Source: Streptococcus australis
GTDB lineage: Bacteria; Bacillota; Bacilli; Lactobacillales; Streptococcaceae
DNA: 41,869 bases
Assembly (NCBI RefSeq): GCF_019930045.1
Contig: NZ_JAHZQQ010000014.1
Location: forward strand, 1-41,869
Reading direction: 5' to 3'
The position numbers and the translations under genes were made by a program. Positions 8,888-18,810 of the stretch are shown piece by piece (within the stretch, counting starts at the first letter, position 1; each line of letters starts with the position of its first letter). The notes under the pieces are model-generated. The model worked only from the letters and a program-made list of their open reading frames with translations. It made no database searches and was not told where the DNA came from.

Positions 8888-10147
8888 CTAATCCACATCC
8901 GCTTTCATCGGGTTAAAGAAGGCATTCAAATCATTGACCATTCCTTGTTTATCACCTGTCAAGACATAGTTCATGGTCAAGGTATGGAAGTCTGCTTCAC
9001 TGGTCCAGTATTGTTGCAACCAGACCAAGTGACGATCCGTAAAGGCATATTTGGTCATCCCAGCAAGCGGTGAATCCTCTCCTGCTTGTTTGACCCCTTC
9101 GATCGCTGTTGGAGATCCGTCCACATCGTAGTATTTTTGCATGACTTCTGGACGGGTCATGTATTCCACAAAGGCATTGGCTTCTTTTGGATGTTTGGTA
9201 GTAGCTGAGATAGACCATGCCAAGTCACCTGCACCAACGGTTAAGCTTTGTCCTTTTTCTTTTCCTGGAATCATGAAGGTCCCAATCTTAAAGTTCGGTT
9301 TTTGTTCATTAATCGCTGTGATCGCCCAAGACCCATTTGGTGTCATGAGGACATCCCCACGTGCGAAGGCTCCGATGACATCGGTATAGCCAGCACCTTC
9401 CCAGTTCTTTTGCTTCGAACCTTTAATGCGAAGAATATCCATCACCTTGATGTCATCTTTCATAATCGGATCAGTCAATTTAATAGCATTTGGTTGAGAA
9501 TAACGAAGGTATTGATTGGCTTCTTTTCCTCCACCTGCTGCTGTCGCAAAGGCTAATTGATTGTAACCATTGAGTGTCCAAGCATCTGCACCTGCAATTC
9601 CAAATGGTGTTTGTCCTTTAGCAACGATGTCTTTGACTAACTGTTCAAATTCATCCCAGGTTTCAGGGACCTTCAAGCCCAGTTCTTCGAATTTATCTTT
9701 GTTGTAGTAAATTCCGTAAGCATTGGCTGTGAAAGGAACGTTGTAGACTTTTCCGTTTACAGCATATTTTTCAGCATAGCCATTTTTCACGCGTTTCAGA
9801 TAGTCTTTATTGGACAAATCTTCGAAGACACCTGCTTTTGCCCATTCTTGCAATTCGATGGACTGTGGGTAAATATTGACCACATCTGGCACATCTCCTG
9901 CGAGGACACGTGTCTTCAACACCTCACCAGCGTTTGGTACATTGACAACTTTGACCTTGACCTTTGGATTTTCCTTTTCAAAATCACGCGCGATTTCTTC
10001 CAAGGTTTTGGTCATTTCTTTTTTCTGGTTGAAATACTCGATGGTCACTGTGCCATCCGCAGATTTTCCATCGTTGGAGCAAGCACCGAGCCCAAACAAG
10101 GCTAGGCCTGTAGTCGCAAGAAGTCCGATTTTTTTATACCATTTCAT
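8888..10147 (-). CDS. rafE: Raffinose ABC transporter substrate-binding lipoprotein RafE (MsmE family)
   Basis: RafE captures raffinose-family or related alpha-galactosides outside the cell and delivers them to RafF/RafG. The 419-residue protein has a lipoprotein signal peptide with lipobox GLGA and Cys23, followed by an extracellular solute-binding fold of family 1. Features consistent with that fold are DVVNIYPQS, TANAYGIYYNKD and the GAFARGDVLMTPNGSWAI segment found near the hinge in sugar-binding members. It starts 14 nt after aga and is followed by rafF 13 nt later, with no internal promoter seen. The exact sugar cannot be read from sequence; the aga and gtfA neighbours point to raffinose, stachyose or melibiose. 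Confidence 0.93.
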   Translation of the reverse strand: MKWYKKIGLLATTGLALFGLGACSNDGKSADGTVTIEYFNQKKEMTKTLEEIARDFEKENPKVKVKVVNVPNAGEVLKTRVLAGDVPDVVNIYPQSIELQEWAKAGVFEDLSNKDYLKRVKNGYAEKYAVNGKVYNVPFTANAYGIYYNKDKFEELGLKVPETWDEFEQLVKDIVAKGQTPFGIAGADAWTLNGYNQLAFATAAGGGKEANQYLRYSQPNAIKLTDPIMKDDIKVMDILRIKGSKQKNWEGAGYTDVIGAFARGDVLMTPNGSWAITAINEQKPNFKIGTFMIPGKEKGQSLTVGAGDLAWSISATTKHPKEANAFVEYMTRPEVMQKYYDVDGSPTAIEGVKQAGEDSPLAGMTKYAFTDRHLVWLQQYWTSEADFHTLTMNYVLTGDKQGMVNDLNAFFNPMKADVD

Positions 10148-10161
10148 TTGGCTGTCTCCTT

Positions 10162-12324
10162 TTATTTTTTGACAAAAACATATTGTTTGCTGAGGAAATC
10201 TCCCTGAGGAAGAACGACGGTTAAGCCGGCATACATGAGCTCAGCTCCTGAATAGACTTGGTCTGTCCCTTCTAGGCTATAGAGCGCATCTTCTTCCAAT
10301 CCTTTGAGCTTCAGAGTCGGCTCGATCTCCTCAACCGTTGATAAAACCCGTACATAGGTTACAACCGTGCGGTCTTGATAAGTAAACTGGACGGCTGCTT
10401 GATTGCTACCTTGGCTTGGATTGATCAAGCGGTAGTGTTTTCCGAATTGAACAAGGGCTCGAATCGTTTTGTAATGAGCGACTTGAGCTGCAATCCTATC
10501 CAACTCTTCTTGCGGAAGACTGGTTAGATCCAATTCATAGCCCAGATTTCCCATCATGGCTACATGACCTCTCGTTTCAAGTGGTGTCATCCGTCCCATC
10601 TGGTGATTTGGCACCGCTGATACGTGAGCCCCCATAGCGATAGTTGGATAGAGATAGCTAGATCCATACTGGATCGGAAGTCTGGCAATGGCATCCGTAT
10701 TGTCACTCGCCCAGACCTGAGGGAAGTACCGCATCATACCAAGGTCGTTGCGACCACCACCACCGGAGCAAGACTCAAAGAGGATGTTCTCGTACTTCTC
10801 TGTCAAGTAAGAAACCACTTCATAGAGACCCAAGATATAAGCATGGGATTGCATCTTGGTTTCAAGGTAGGTTTTACCATTTCCAAGTTTGGTGATATTG
10901 CGGTTCATGTCCCATTTGACATAGTCGATCTCATGGTTTCCAAGTAAGTCATCCAAGACCTGCTTGATATAAGAAACCACTTCTTTATTGGAGAAATCGA
11001 GCACCAGTTGATTCCGTGAATAGGTGTGTTCGTAACCTGGGACTTGAATAGCCCAGTCCGGATGAGCCCGATAGAGGTCACTATCAACAGAAATCATTTC
11101 TGGCTCCACCCAAAGGCCAAATTGAAGCCCCTTGTCGTGGATGCCCTGGATCAATTCTGCTAGACTTCCTCCTAATTTTTCTTCATTGACAGTCCAGTCA
11201 CCGAGAGCCCGATTGTCATCATAGCGATTGCCAAACCAGCCATCATCAAGAACAAAGAGCTCGATTCCCACTTTTTGAGCCTCGTCTGCCAGCTCCAATA
11301 ATTTTTCTTTCTTGAAATCAAAGTAGGTGGCTTCCCAGTTGTTGATCAGAATTGGACGTTCTTTATGAGCAAAGGGACTAGGAATGATATGGTCTTGGAC
11401 AAATGCTTGACTCTCTTGACTGAGACCGGTCAATCCCTCATGTGAATAGCTAATCATGGCCACCGGCGTATCAAAGCTCTGATTTGGCGCTAACTCCCAG
11501 GAGAAGTTTTCTGGATTGATTCCCAATCCAACCCGCACTTCATTGATTTGATTCTTTTGAACAAATCCTTCAAAATTCCCACTGTAGAGCAGTTGGAAGG
11601 CAAGGGCTGAACCGGCATCTTCTGTCACTTCATGGTCAGCAAGGATCAGGGCAGGAGTCTGGGCGTGTCCAGAAGCACCACGGTTCGAGCTAATAGAGAA
11701 GATTCCTTGTTCCACTTGTTGACGGCGAACTGTTTTTTCTCTCGCATAGGCTCCTTGAAGTGTGATGACATCATAGTCACCTGCTGGGACATCGGTCATC
11801 ACACTAAGGGCCTTGTGGATCACGACGGTTTCATCACTATAGTTTTCAATCTTTGAAAAGCTGGTGATGGTTGCCCGATCCTCGTAAGCCGTGTAATAGA
11901 GGGTCAAACGAAGGGCCGCTTGATCATCTTCAAAGACCAAGGCCAAGGTTTCAGCCTGATCTACCGAGTAAGGATTAGGAAGGCCGGTCGCCTCGACACT
12001 ACCAGAGTATATATTGGCTCCGACATAGAGGAAATCCGTCACCTCTGTGGCACCGTGCTGGATCTGGATCGACGGTTTTCGAAAATCTCCAAGCCCATGT
12101 TGTCCTAAGACCTGACGCTGGGTATCCAAACTGAAGGTTCGAATATCAGGTGTGGGATTTCCTGAGAAAGCATGGTCCTTCTCATGCACCGTATTGGAAA
12201 AATGATAAGACGGAATCGGACGTCCCAAATGCTTAAGCATCAGGTAGCCATCGCGATTTTCAAGGATGAGGCTCAATCCCTTACTTTCTACATAGAACAA
12301 ATTTTGTTCAATACGAATTGCCAT
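10162..12324 (-). CDS. aga: Alpha-galactosidase, GH36
   Basis: Aga hydrolyses the alpha-1,6-linked galactose of raffinose, melibiose or stachyose in the cytoplasm (no signal peptide is seen). The 720-residue length is typical of bacterial GH36 enzymes. The nucleophile is in DYVKWDMNR (Asp472); the acid/base Asp lies in WASDNTDA (538-545). [12 protein letters not shown] (359-370) and GLWVEPEM (403-410) are further substrate-pocket segments, and [11 protein letters not shown] (519-529) is the glycine-rich loop. It is the first gene of the raf operon, divergent from rafR across 163 bp that contain a cre-like site. Galactose released here would feed galK. Confidence 0.96.
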   Translation of the reverse strand: MAIRIEQNLFYVESKGLSLILENRDGYLMLKHLGRPIPSYHFSNTVHEKDHAFSGNPTPDIRTFSLDTQRQVLGQHGLGDFRKPSIQIQHGATEVTDFLYVGANIYSGSVEATGLPNPYSVDQAETLALVFEDDQAALRLTLYYTAYEDRATITSFSKIENYSDETVVIHKALSVMTDVPAGDYDVITLQGAYAREKTVRRQQVEQGIFSISSNRGASGHAQTPALILADHEVTEDAGSALAFQLLYSGNFEGFVQKNQINEVRVGLGINPENFSWELAPNQSFDTPVAMISYSHEGLTGLSQESQAFVQDHIIPSPFAHKERPILINNWEATYFDFKKEKLLELADEAQKVGIELFVLDDGWFGNRYDDNRALGDWTVNEEKLGGSLAELIQGIHDKGLQFGLWVEPEMISVDSDLYRAHPDWAIQVPGYEHTYSRNQLVLDFSNKEVVSYIKQVLDDLLGNHEIDYVKWDMNRNITKLGNGKTYLETKMQSHAYILGLYEVVSYLTEKYENILFESCSGGGGRNDLGMMRYFPQVWASDNTDAIARLPIQYGSSYLYPTIAMGAHVSAVPNHQMGRMTPLETRGHVAMMGNLGYELDLTSLPQEELDRIAAQVAHYKTIRALVQFGKHYRLINPSQGSNQAAVQFTYQDRTVVTYVRVLSTVEEIEPTLKLKGLEEDALYSLEGTDQVYSGAELMYAGLTVVLPQGDFLSKQYVFVKK

Positions 12325-12418
12325 GTCTTCCTCCCATTGGATCCTAAAAATCTATTACTATGTATTTTTATTTCTAGTTCCCATATCTTTCTTTTTTAAC
12401 ATGTCTTTATTTTACGTG

Positions 12419-12467
12419 ATGTAAACGCTTCCGAAAATAGAATTTTGTTGCACTTATATGGTAAAAT
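12419..12467. promoter_or_regulatory. aga/rafR divergent control region: cre-like site and rafR extended -10
   Basis: ATGTAAACGCTTCCGA (12419-12434) resembles a CcpA cre site, good in its left half and core and weaker on the right. On the plus strand TGG-TAAAAT (12459-12467) is an extended -10 for rafR, 20 nt before its ATG, with no good -35. No clear sigma-A promoter was found for aga, as expected for an AraC-activated promoter. RafR binding sites could not be assigned. Confidence 0.55.
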
Positions 12468-12487
12468 GTTAGGTAGGAGGTTCAACC

Positions 12488-13321
12488 ATGTCAGTCTTTT
12501 CTGAATACCAAACCGACACTATTGACCTAGCCCTTGATTTTTATGGCTACGAAGATTGTCCGAAGAATTATGAATTTGGTCCTAGCGTCCGAGATAATTT
12601 TGTACTGCATTTTGTTACCAAGGGAAAGGGAGTCTTTCACTTTGAAAAAAAAGAAATCCACCTAGAAGCTGGGGATCTCTTTCTTCTTCCAAAAAATAAG
12701 GTGACCTACTACCAGGCAGACTCAGAAGAGCCTTGGTCCTACTACTGGATTGGCATCAGTGGCACCAAGGTAAGTGATTTCATGCGCTTTTCAACCCTAC
12801 AAGAAAAAGGCTTTTTAAAGAAAACAGAGGTGGACACAGAGCGGATTGGCCTGTTTATGGAGCAACTCGTCCACAAGGCAGAGGCTTCAAAGATGACTTC
12901 GCATTACCAACTCCACCTTCTCTCTCAGATCTATGAACTGCTATTTCTTATCAGTGAAGTGTCCCCCGATATCCATCGGAGCCATCCATCTCCCACCTAT
13001 CAGCTCTATCTGACCTGCAGGCATATGATTGAGACTCATTACAATAAAGAGCATCTAAGTATTCAAGAGATCGCCGATGACCTCAATGTCCATCGGTCTT
13101 ACCTAACAACTGTTTTTAAGGAGTTTCACCAGATCTCTCCCAAAGAATTCCTGCACTCGGTCCGCATGCAGCGGGCCCAGCAATTGCTGGCAAACACAGA
13201 CGAGAGCATCAAGATTGTGGCTTACTCAGTTGGCTTTTCAGACCCCCTCTATTTTTCAAAGTCCTTTAAGGCCTATAGCCAACTGACTCCTAGCCAATAT
13301 CGTAACAAACATAAAATTTAG
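12488..13321 (+). CDS. rafR: AraC-family transcriptional activator of the raffinose operon (RafR/MsmR)
   Basis: The 277-residue protein has an N-terminal cupin sugar-sensing domain (GKGVFHFEKKEIHLEAGDLF at 46-65) and a C-terminal AraC double helix-turn-helix (about 180-277) with LSIQEIADDLNVHRSYLTTV and the conserved IKIVAYSVGFSDPLYFSKSF. Related proteins activate aga-raf or msm genes in response to raffinose or melibiose. It is divergent from aga, which fits this role. The start has a GTAGGAGG ribosome binding site. galR follows 67 nt downstream, with its own promoter and an operator beginning at the rafR stop codon. Confidence 0.92.
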   Translation: MSVFSEYQTDTIDLALDFYGYEDCPKNYEFGPSVRDNFVLHFVTKGKGVFHFEKKEIHLEAGDLFLLPKNKVTYYQADSEEPWSYYWIGISGTKVSDFMRFSTLQEKGFLKKTEVDTERIGLFMEQLVHKAEASKMTSHYQLHLLSQIYELLFLISEVSPDIHRSHPSPTYQLYLTCRHMIETHYNKEHLSIQEIADDLNVHRSYLTTVFKEFHQISPKEFLHSVRMQRAQQLLANTDESIKIVAYSVGFSDPLYFSKSFKAYSQLTPSQYRNKHKI

Positions 13322-13360
13322 TAAAATTTTATTTCTTTTTACTAGTATTTAGAGTATACT
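13317..13360 (+). promoter_or_regulatory. galR promoter with GalR-like operator
   Basis: TTTAGTAAAATTTTATT (13317-13333) matches the galK operator exactly over 17 bp and overlaps the rafR stop codon. A -10 TATACT lies at 13355-13360; the region 17 bp upstream (13332-13337) is a poor -35 and overlaps the operator. Autorepression of galR is the natural reading. Binding is inferred, not shown. Confidence 0.65.
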
Positions 13361-13385
13361 GGAACTAGTAAGCAATAAAGGATGA

Positions 13386-14393
<1,008 letters not shown>

Positions 14394-14399
14394 GAACTT

Positions 14400-15341
14400 A
14401 TGAAAACACACGAAATTTTATACCAAACCTTATCCCAAGCCCAGGATTATGTCAACGGCGAACAACTAGCCCAGGAAATGGGCCTGTCTCGCACCTCTAT
14501 CTGGAAGGCCATCCAGCGTCTAGAAAAAGAAGGCATCGAGATTGAGTCTGTTAAAAATCGAGGCTACAAGATCCTTTCTGGAGACCTCCTAATCCCCCAA
14601 GTCATCGAAGACCTTTGTCCATTGACTGTCTCCTATAATCCCCAGTGCCAATCCACCCAGTTAGACGCTAAGAATGCCATGGAAGCGGGTGGCCAATCTG
14701 CTACTCTGTATCTGGCTCCTTTTCAAACAGCTGGTAAGGGGCGTTTTGGGCGCGACTACTTCTGTCCTTCTCAAGGGGGGATCTACATGTCCCTCCACCT
14801 CAAGCCCAACCTCCCTTTCGATCAAGCACCTGCCTATACCCTCATGGTCTCAGCTGCTATCTACAAGGCTCTGAAAAATCTAGCCTTATTGGATGTCGAT
14901 ATCAAGTGGGTCAATGACATCTACTACAAGGGGAAAAAAGTAGGAGGTATTCTGACTGAAGCCATCAGCTCTATCGAAACAGGCCTCATCACAGATGTCA
15001 TCATTGGAGTAGGTCTCAATTTTGCCATCACCGATTTTCCAAGGGAACTGAAAGACAAGGCAGGATCTCTCTTTGGCTCTCAGCCTCCCATTTCCCGCAA
15101 TGAACTGATTGCTGAGATTTGGAAGGAATTTTTCACCACTCCAGAAGAGGAGCTGATCTACCTCTACAAGCAACGTTCACTGGTCCTAGGTAAGGAAGTC
15201 CGCTTTGAACAAAATCAAACCAGCTACCAAGGTCTGGCCAAAGATATCTCAGACAGTGGACAATTACTAGTCCAACTGGAGGACGGCCAAGAACGCTGGC
15301 TCAACAGTGGCGAAATTTCCCTCAAGCAGTGGGACCTGTAA
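14400..15341 (+). CDS. birA: Biotin--[acetyl-CoA carboxylase] ligase / biotin repressor BirA
   Basis: BirA activates biotin to biotinyl-AMP and attaches it to the biotin carrier protein of acetyl-CoA carboxylase. With its N-terminal winged helix it also represses biotin genes. The 313-residue protein has that winged helix at about 1-60 (VNGEQLAQEMGLSRTSIWKA), the biotinyl-AMP loop GKGRFGR (112-118), KWVNDIYYKGKKVGGIL and a small C-terminal domain. It begins 6 nt after the galR stop with no clear ribosome binding site, so it is probably translated by coupling to galR. A near-consensus BirA operator lies at bioY (27214-27247). A terminator follows at 15359. Confidence 0.93.
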   Translation: MKTHEILYQTLSQAQDYVNGEQLAQEMGLSRTSIWKAIQRLEKEGIEIESVKNRGYKILSGDLLIPQVIEDLCPLTVSYNPQCQSTQLDAKNAMEAGGQSATLYLAPFQTAGKGRFGRDYFCPSQGGIYMSLHLKPNLPFDQAPAYTLMVSAAIYKALKNLALLDVDIKWVNDIYYKGKKVGGILTEAISSIETGLITDVIIGVGLNFAITDFPRELKDKAGSLFGSQPPISRNELIAEIWKEFFTTPEEELIYLYKQRSLVLGKEVRFEQNQTSYQGLAKDISDSGQLLVQLEDGQERWLNSGEISLKQWDL

Positions 15342-15358
15342 AGCAGACCAACAGCTCA

Positions 15359-15390
15359 AAAAAATAAGCACCAGTCGGTGCTTATTTTTT
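15359..15390. terminator. Bidirectional terminator between birA and the small membrane protein gene
   Basis: A long perfect stem (15359-15372 with 15377-15390, loop AGTC) has an A-run on one side and a T-run on the other, so it works on both strands. Its right arm includes the stop codon and last codons of the leftward gene at 15382. Confidence 0.92.
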
Positions 15391-15594
15391 ATACTTATCT
15401 CGTTTTTTCTGATTGAGCTGTTGATCGATACTTTCGACCAATTTCCCTAAGATATAGCTGACTTGCAAATTTCTCAGGATCAAGAGAGCCCAGAAGATAG
15501 CTGCAAGGTAGCTTTCTCTCATCACTGCATCATTGAAAAAATAAGTTTCAAAGGCCGTAAAGATAGCCATAGTCCAAAATTGACGTTTATTCAT
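15382..15594 (-). CDS. Small membrane protein, DUF3272-like
   Basis: This is a 70-residue protein with two hydrophobic stretches (about 7-22 and 29-46) and a charged tail ending KKRDKYKK, so it is probably an inner-membrane protein. The opening MNKRQFWTMAIFTAFETYFFN and the segment AAIFWALLILRNLQ recall the streptococcal family DUF3272, whose role is unknown. The gene is convergent with birA and downstream of dnaX on the same strand. There is no ribosome binding site; instead an extended -10 (TGG-TAGAAT, 15601-15609) ends 6 nt before the ATG, so the mRNA is predicted to start on the start codon. Confidence 0.75.
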   Translation of the reverse strand: MNKRQFWTMAIFTAFETYFFNDAVMRESYLAAIFWALLILRNLQVSYILGKLVESIDQQLNQKKRDKYKK

Positions 15595-15600
15595 ATTGAT

Positions 15601-15609
15601 ATTCTACCA
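15601..15609 (-). promoter_or_regulatory. Extended -10 predicting a leaderless transcript
   Basis: On the minus strand TGG-TAGAAT is followed by ATCAAT and then the ATG at 15594. Initiation 7 nt after the -10 would fall on the A of the start codon. No good -35 is seen. Confidence 0.6.
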
Positions 15610-15632
15610 CGATTTTCTGGAAAAAGCACATC

Positions 15633-17309
15633 CTAGTCTTCCTGAACAGTAATTTTGTCAGAGAGGAAATCGAAACCTTCCGGAATGACAGAATCTTCTG
15701 CTACCTCGACTTCTTCCTTGTGACCACGCGCTTTCTTCGAGAATTCCGCCCGGACCTGGGTCCACTCCTCTATGGAAATGGCCAAAATTTCAGGTGAGAA
15801 TCCGGCTGCATTGCTTAAAATATTGCCAAACATGGTATTGAGGTTATCTCGCTTCATGGTCTGTTCGGCATTAAAGGCAGACTCAAAAGCAAGAATCGCA
15901 TGGCGTTCATTTGCCGCAACCGGTTGCGAACCAACCAGCAAGGCCTTATCTGCCCCTGCTAAGCTATCAATAATTTCCCCCCAAGCATTTTGCAGGCGGA
16001 TGAGATTGTTACGGGCCAAATCTGGATTTTCAACCGCTTCTTGTAAGATGGCTTGAACCTTATTGCGATCCACTCGATATCCCTTGCTGGACTTCTGAGG
16101 ACGGGCTGGAGCCGACTTGGCTACAGGAGCCCCGCTCCCTACTTGAGCTAACTGATTCTTCAGAGACTCGACTTCTCTTTTGAGCTGGTCTACTTGTGCT
16201 GAAAAATCTGCTGGAAGAGCCGCTTGGCTAGCCGAAGGGCCCTCACCCTTGTATTCTGCCAAACGAATGGTCATCATCTCCGTATAGATTTTCGGCTGCA
16301 GGCTGTTTTTGATATCCGCTAAACTCCTTGTCGCAAGATCAATCCAAGCAAAGAGGGTGGCTTGTGGAATGGCTAGATTCTGGTTAAATCTCTCACTGAC
16401 ATGGAGATTTTCCCCACCTGTCTGAACGATCAAGAGATCCCGTAAATACTGCAAGAGGTCCGTCACAAAGCGGGCCATGTTTTTCCCATTATCAAAGATC
16501 AGGTTCAACTGGTCCAAGGCAGCTGTTGCATCGTGTGCTGACAAGGCTACAACATAGAGATCTAAAGCTTCTTGACTGATGGAACCTGTGATTTCTTCAG
16601 CCGTCGCAGTGGTCAATTGGGCACCAGCTGTCAGGCTGAGGGCTTGGTCCAAAATGGACAAGGCATCCCGCATCCCACCTTCTGCCCGACGGGCAATTAT
16701 GGCTACAGCTTCTTCTTCGTAATCAATCCCTTCTTTATCCAAAACAGCTTTTAGGTGGTCTTGAATGGCTGACGTCTTGATGGATTTGAACTCAAAGCGT
16801 TGAACCCGTGAAAGGATGGTTGCTGGAATCTTGTGCAATTCCGTTGTTGCTAGGATAAAGACTACATTTTCTGTCGGTTCTTCCAAGGTTTTGAGAAGAG
16901 CATTAAAGGCTCCCGTCGAGAGCATATGGACCTCATCGATAATATAGACCTTATGAGGAGCCAAACTAGGCGCATAGGTAGATTTATCGCGGATATCTCG
17001 GATCTCATCTACCCCATTATTTGAGGCTGCGTCAATCTCGATAACATCCTCTAAACTGCCATTGGTAATGGCTTCACAGATATAGCAATCATTACAAGGC
17101 TCTCCCCCTTTTTGGTTGGGGCAGTTCATGGCCTTGGCAAAGATTTTTGCCACACTGGTCTTCCCCGTCCCACGAGGTCCAGAAAAGAGATAGGCATGGC
17201 TAATTTTCCCCTGTTCGACAGCTTGTCGAAGGGTCGTCGCAATAACCTCCTGCCCTACAAGTTGGCCAAAGGTCTGGCTACGGTATTTACGATAGAGGGC
17301 TTGATACAT
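15633..17309 (-). CDS. dnaX: DNA polymerase III subunits gamma/tau
   Basis: DnaX is the AAA+ clamp-loader ATPase of the replicative polymerase. The 558-residue protein shows the Walker A GPRGTGKT (44-51), four zinc-binding cysteines (Cys63, 72, 75, 78), the Walker B and following residues IIDEVHML (123-130), sensor 1 ILATTELHKIP and the SRC-like LSRVQRF. A Pro/Ala/Ser-rich linker at about 395-410 precedes the tau part. The length agrees with a full-length tau product. Its ATG shares one base with the stop of the upstream fRMsr gene (TAATG, 17307-17311), so the two are translationally coupled. No internal frameshift signal for a short gamma form was evident by eye. Confidence 0.96.
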   Translation of the reverse strand: MYQALYRKYRSQTFGQLVGQEVIATTLRQAVEQGKISHAYLFSGPRGTGKTSVAKIFAKAMNCPNQKGGEPCNDCYICEAITNGSLEDVIEIDAASNNGVDEIRDIRDKSTYAPSLAPHKVYIIDEVHMLSTGAFNALLKTLEEPTENVVFILATTELHKIPATILSRVQRFEFKSIKTSAIQDHLKAVLDKEGIDYEEEAVAIIARRAEGGMRDALSILDQALSLTAGAQLTTATAEEITGSISQEALDLYVVALSAHDATAALDQLNLIFDNGKNMARFVTDLLQYLRDLLIVQTGGENLHVSERFNQNLAIPQATLFAWIDLATRSLADIKNSLQPKIYTEMMTIRLAEYKGEGPSASQAALPADFSAQVDQLKREVESLKNQLAQVGSGAPVAKSAPARPQKSSKGYRVDRNKVQAILQEAVENPDLARNNLIRLQNAWGEIIDSLAGADKALLVGSQPVAANERHAILAFESAFNAEQTMKRDNLNTMFGNILSNAAGFSPEILAISIEEWTQVRAEFSKKARGHKEEVEVAEDSVIPEGFDFLSDKITVQED

Positions 17310-17806
17310 TAATCTACTACTCCAAACATCCTAAAATTCCAATTTGTTTTTTCAAGCAAGATAGCTACAAAACGTTCCAAATAAAGGCGATCAAGGTCGT
17401 CATAATCTTCCACTTGGTCCGAATCTAGATCCAACACTCCCAGCAACTGGTCTTTCAAGACCATGGGAACCACAATCTCACTCATGGCGCGACTGTCACA
17501 AGAGATATAATTGGCATGCTGGGTCACATCCTCAATTACCAGCGTCTCTCTTTTCTCTGCTGCTTCTCCACAGACGCCTTTTCCTAAGGCAATGTGGACA
17601 CAGGAAACCTGACCTTGAAAGGGACCTAAAATCAGCTCTTTTTGATCATAAAGATAAAAACCTGCAAAGACCGAATGTGGTAGGGCTTGATTGAGCAAAG
17701 CACTGGCATTGGATAAATTGGCCAAGGCATTGCTTTCACTCTCTAAAAGAGCTTCTAACTGGGCTAGTAAGAGTTGGTAACGTGATTCTTTTTCCTGTAT
17801 ATTCAT
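17309..17806 (-). CDS. Free methionine-(R)-sulfoxide reductase (GAF domain)
   Basis: The enzyme reduces free methionine-R-sulfoxide and so repairs oxidised methionine in the cytoplasm. The 165-residue single-GAF protein has the three family cysteines Cys69, Cys79 and Cys103. Their spacing (10 and 24) matches the catalytic cysteines known for E. coli fRMsr (84, 94, 118). The motifs [10 protein letters not shown] and [18 protein letters not shown] are typical. The gene lies directly upstream of dnaX with a 1-nt overlap. It has no separated ribosome binding site: an extended -10 (TGG-TATAAT) ends 7 nt before the ATG, so the transcript should be leaderless or nearly so. Confidence 0.9.
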   Translation of the reverse strand: MNIQEKESRYQLLLAQLEALLESESNALANLSNASALLNQALPHSVFAGFYLYDQKELILGPFQGQVSCVHIALGKGVCGEAAEKRETLVIEDVTQHANYISCDSRAMSEIVVPMVLKDQLLGVLDLDSDQVEDYDDLDRLYLERFVAILLEKTNWNFRMFGVVD

Positions 17807-17813
17807 AACCTTT

Positions 17814-17822
17814 ATTATACCA
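17814..17822 (-). promoter_or_regulatory. Extended -10 of the fRMsr-dnaX operon
   Basis: On the minus strand TGG-TATAAT is followed by seven bases (AAAGGTT) and the ATG at 17806. Any purine-rich sequence here would lie before or at the transcription start, so it could not act as a ribosome binding site. Confidence 0.65.
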
Positions 17823-17920
17823 AACTTTAGTTAGAAAATTAAGTATTTACAACGGAGCAACCTTTGATAACAACCCAGCTTGCCATCAGAACTATCAAGC
17901 AAATATTCCCAATTAAAAAA

Positions 17921-18093
17921 GAGTGGGACAGAAATCGGTAATTCGTTAGAATTCGATTTCGTCGTCCCACCTCCGCACAGTTGAGTAGGGCTGTAAAAGC
18001 TGATGAAATCAACGTAGTAGAGCCCACTCAACCACTGCGTCTTGCTCGATAATCCAAAGAAAATTTAGAGGCTAGGACTTTTGTCCCAGCCTC
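17921..18093. repeat. 173-bp structured intergenic repeat, copy A
   Basis: This sequence is about 96 percent identical over its first ~140 bp (six differences by eye) to copy B at 24117-24293. It contains three nested hairpin blocks: GTGGGAC...GTCCCAC at the left, GTTGAGT...ACTCAAC in the middle and GAGGCTAGGAC/GTCCCAGCCTC at the right. On the minus strand it begins with one terminator-like hairpin and ends with another followed by TCTTTTTT. Both copies lie after a leftward gene and before the next leftward gene. No coding sequence is supported. The rest of the gap 17807-18118 holds the fRMsr promoter and otherwise nothing recognised. Confidence 0.85.
18068..18093 (-). terminator. Terminator hairpin of the DUF1275 gene, part of repeat A
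   Basis: GAGGCTAGGAC (18068-18078) pairs with GTCCCAGCCTC (18083-18093) around TTTT, with one A/C mismatch. It lies 25 nt after the DUF1275 stop. On the minus strand TAAATTTTCTTT follows. Confidence 0.7.
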
Positions 18094-18118
18094 GATTGAT
18101 CAAACTATTTGAATGTGA

Positions 18119-18790
18119 CTAGATATCTCTTCGAACATATTGAATCGCCCGATAAGAGAGAAAGAGGGTCAGAACAAGGGAAACAAACCAGATGGTCCGA
18201 AGGCCGTAATATTGGATGAGGAAGGTGGAAAGAATAGCTCCTCCCACAAAGCTCCCAATCAAAGAAGTCATAAAGAGAGACTCCCAGAAAAACTCCATCT
18301 TCCGCTCCCGTACAAAATTTCCATATGCGACCATGGTCTTCTTGAGATTCCCTGTCATAAAAGAATGGTTGTAGGCGTAATCATCTACTTCTCCAAAGGA
18401 AGTGGCTACAATCCCCAAGCTCAGTCCAAAGAAAGGCACAATCAGAACATTGGGCACTTCTTTGGGAAAAAATCCTGCCACCAAGGTCGTCAAAACCAAG
18501 GGCACCAAGGTACTGAGCCGCCAAACCGAATGACTAAAGAAGCGTTGAAAGACGGTCATCAAGAAAATCCCGATCATAAAGGCCAACATGGTGGCTAGTT
18601 TGACCTCCACATCCGCGATTTCATGGCCAATTAAACCAACAGATAGAAAGACCACGTTTCCCGTTTGGCCCGCGGCCAAGGTCCCTCCTCTTTCGATAAA
18701 GGTGTAGGCATCTGAAAAGCCTGCACACATGGTCAGTAGGCAGGCAAAGGCCTTACTTCTGGAGTGAAACTCCCTTCTTAACTTTTTCAT
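18119..18790 (-). CDS. DUF1275 (YoaK-like) membrane protein
   Basis: This is a 223-residue integral membrane protein with about six hydrophobic segments. It opens with a basic stretch followed by the family features CAGFSDAYTF and GGTLAAGQTGNVVFLSVGL, and has DDYAYNHSFMTGNLKK in the middle, which are hallmarks of the YoaK/DUF1275 family. The function of the family is not established. A GGGAGA ribosome binding site precedes the ATG. It lies 66 bp downstream of udk with a terminator-like hairpin in the gap and no obvious promoter, so it may depend on read-through from udk. Confidence 0.85.
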   Translation of the reverse strand: MKKLRREFHSRSKAFACLLTMCAGFSDAYTFIERGGTLAAGQTGNVVFLSVGLIGHEIADVEVKLATMLAFMIGIFLMTVFQRFFSHSVWRLSTLVPLVLTTLVAGFFPKEVPNVLIVPFFGLSLGIVATSFGEVDDYAYNHSFMTGNLKKTMVAYGNFVRERKMEFFWESLFMTSLIGSFVGGAILSTFLIQYYGLRTIWFVSLVLTLFLSYRAIQYVRRDI

Positions 18791-18810
18791 ATTTCTCCCT
18801 ATTTGTCATG

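Noticed and set aside
15633..16100. Programmed frameshift in dnaX making a gamma form
   Set aside because: No slippery A6G-type heptamer with a following stem was found in the linker region by eye.
17831..18031. Short minus-strand frames within repeat A
   Set aside because: Copy B does not preserve a reading frame, and the conserved feature is base pairing.
18140..18598. 152-codon plus-strand frame opposite the DUF1275 gene
   Set aside because: Low-complexity polar product that mirrors the hydrophobic codons of the real gene.
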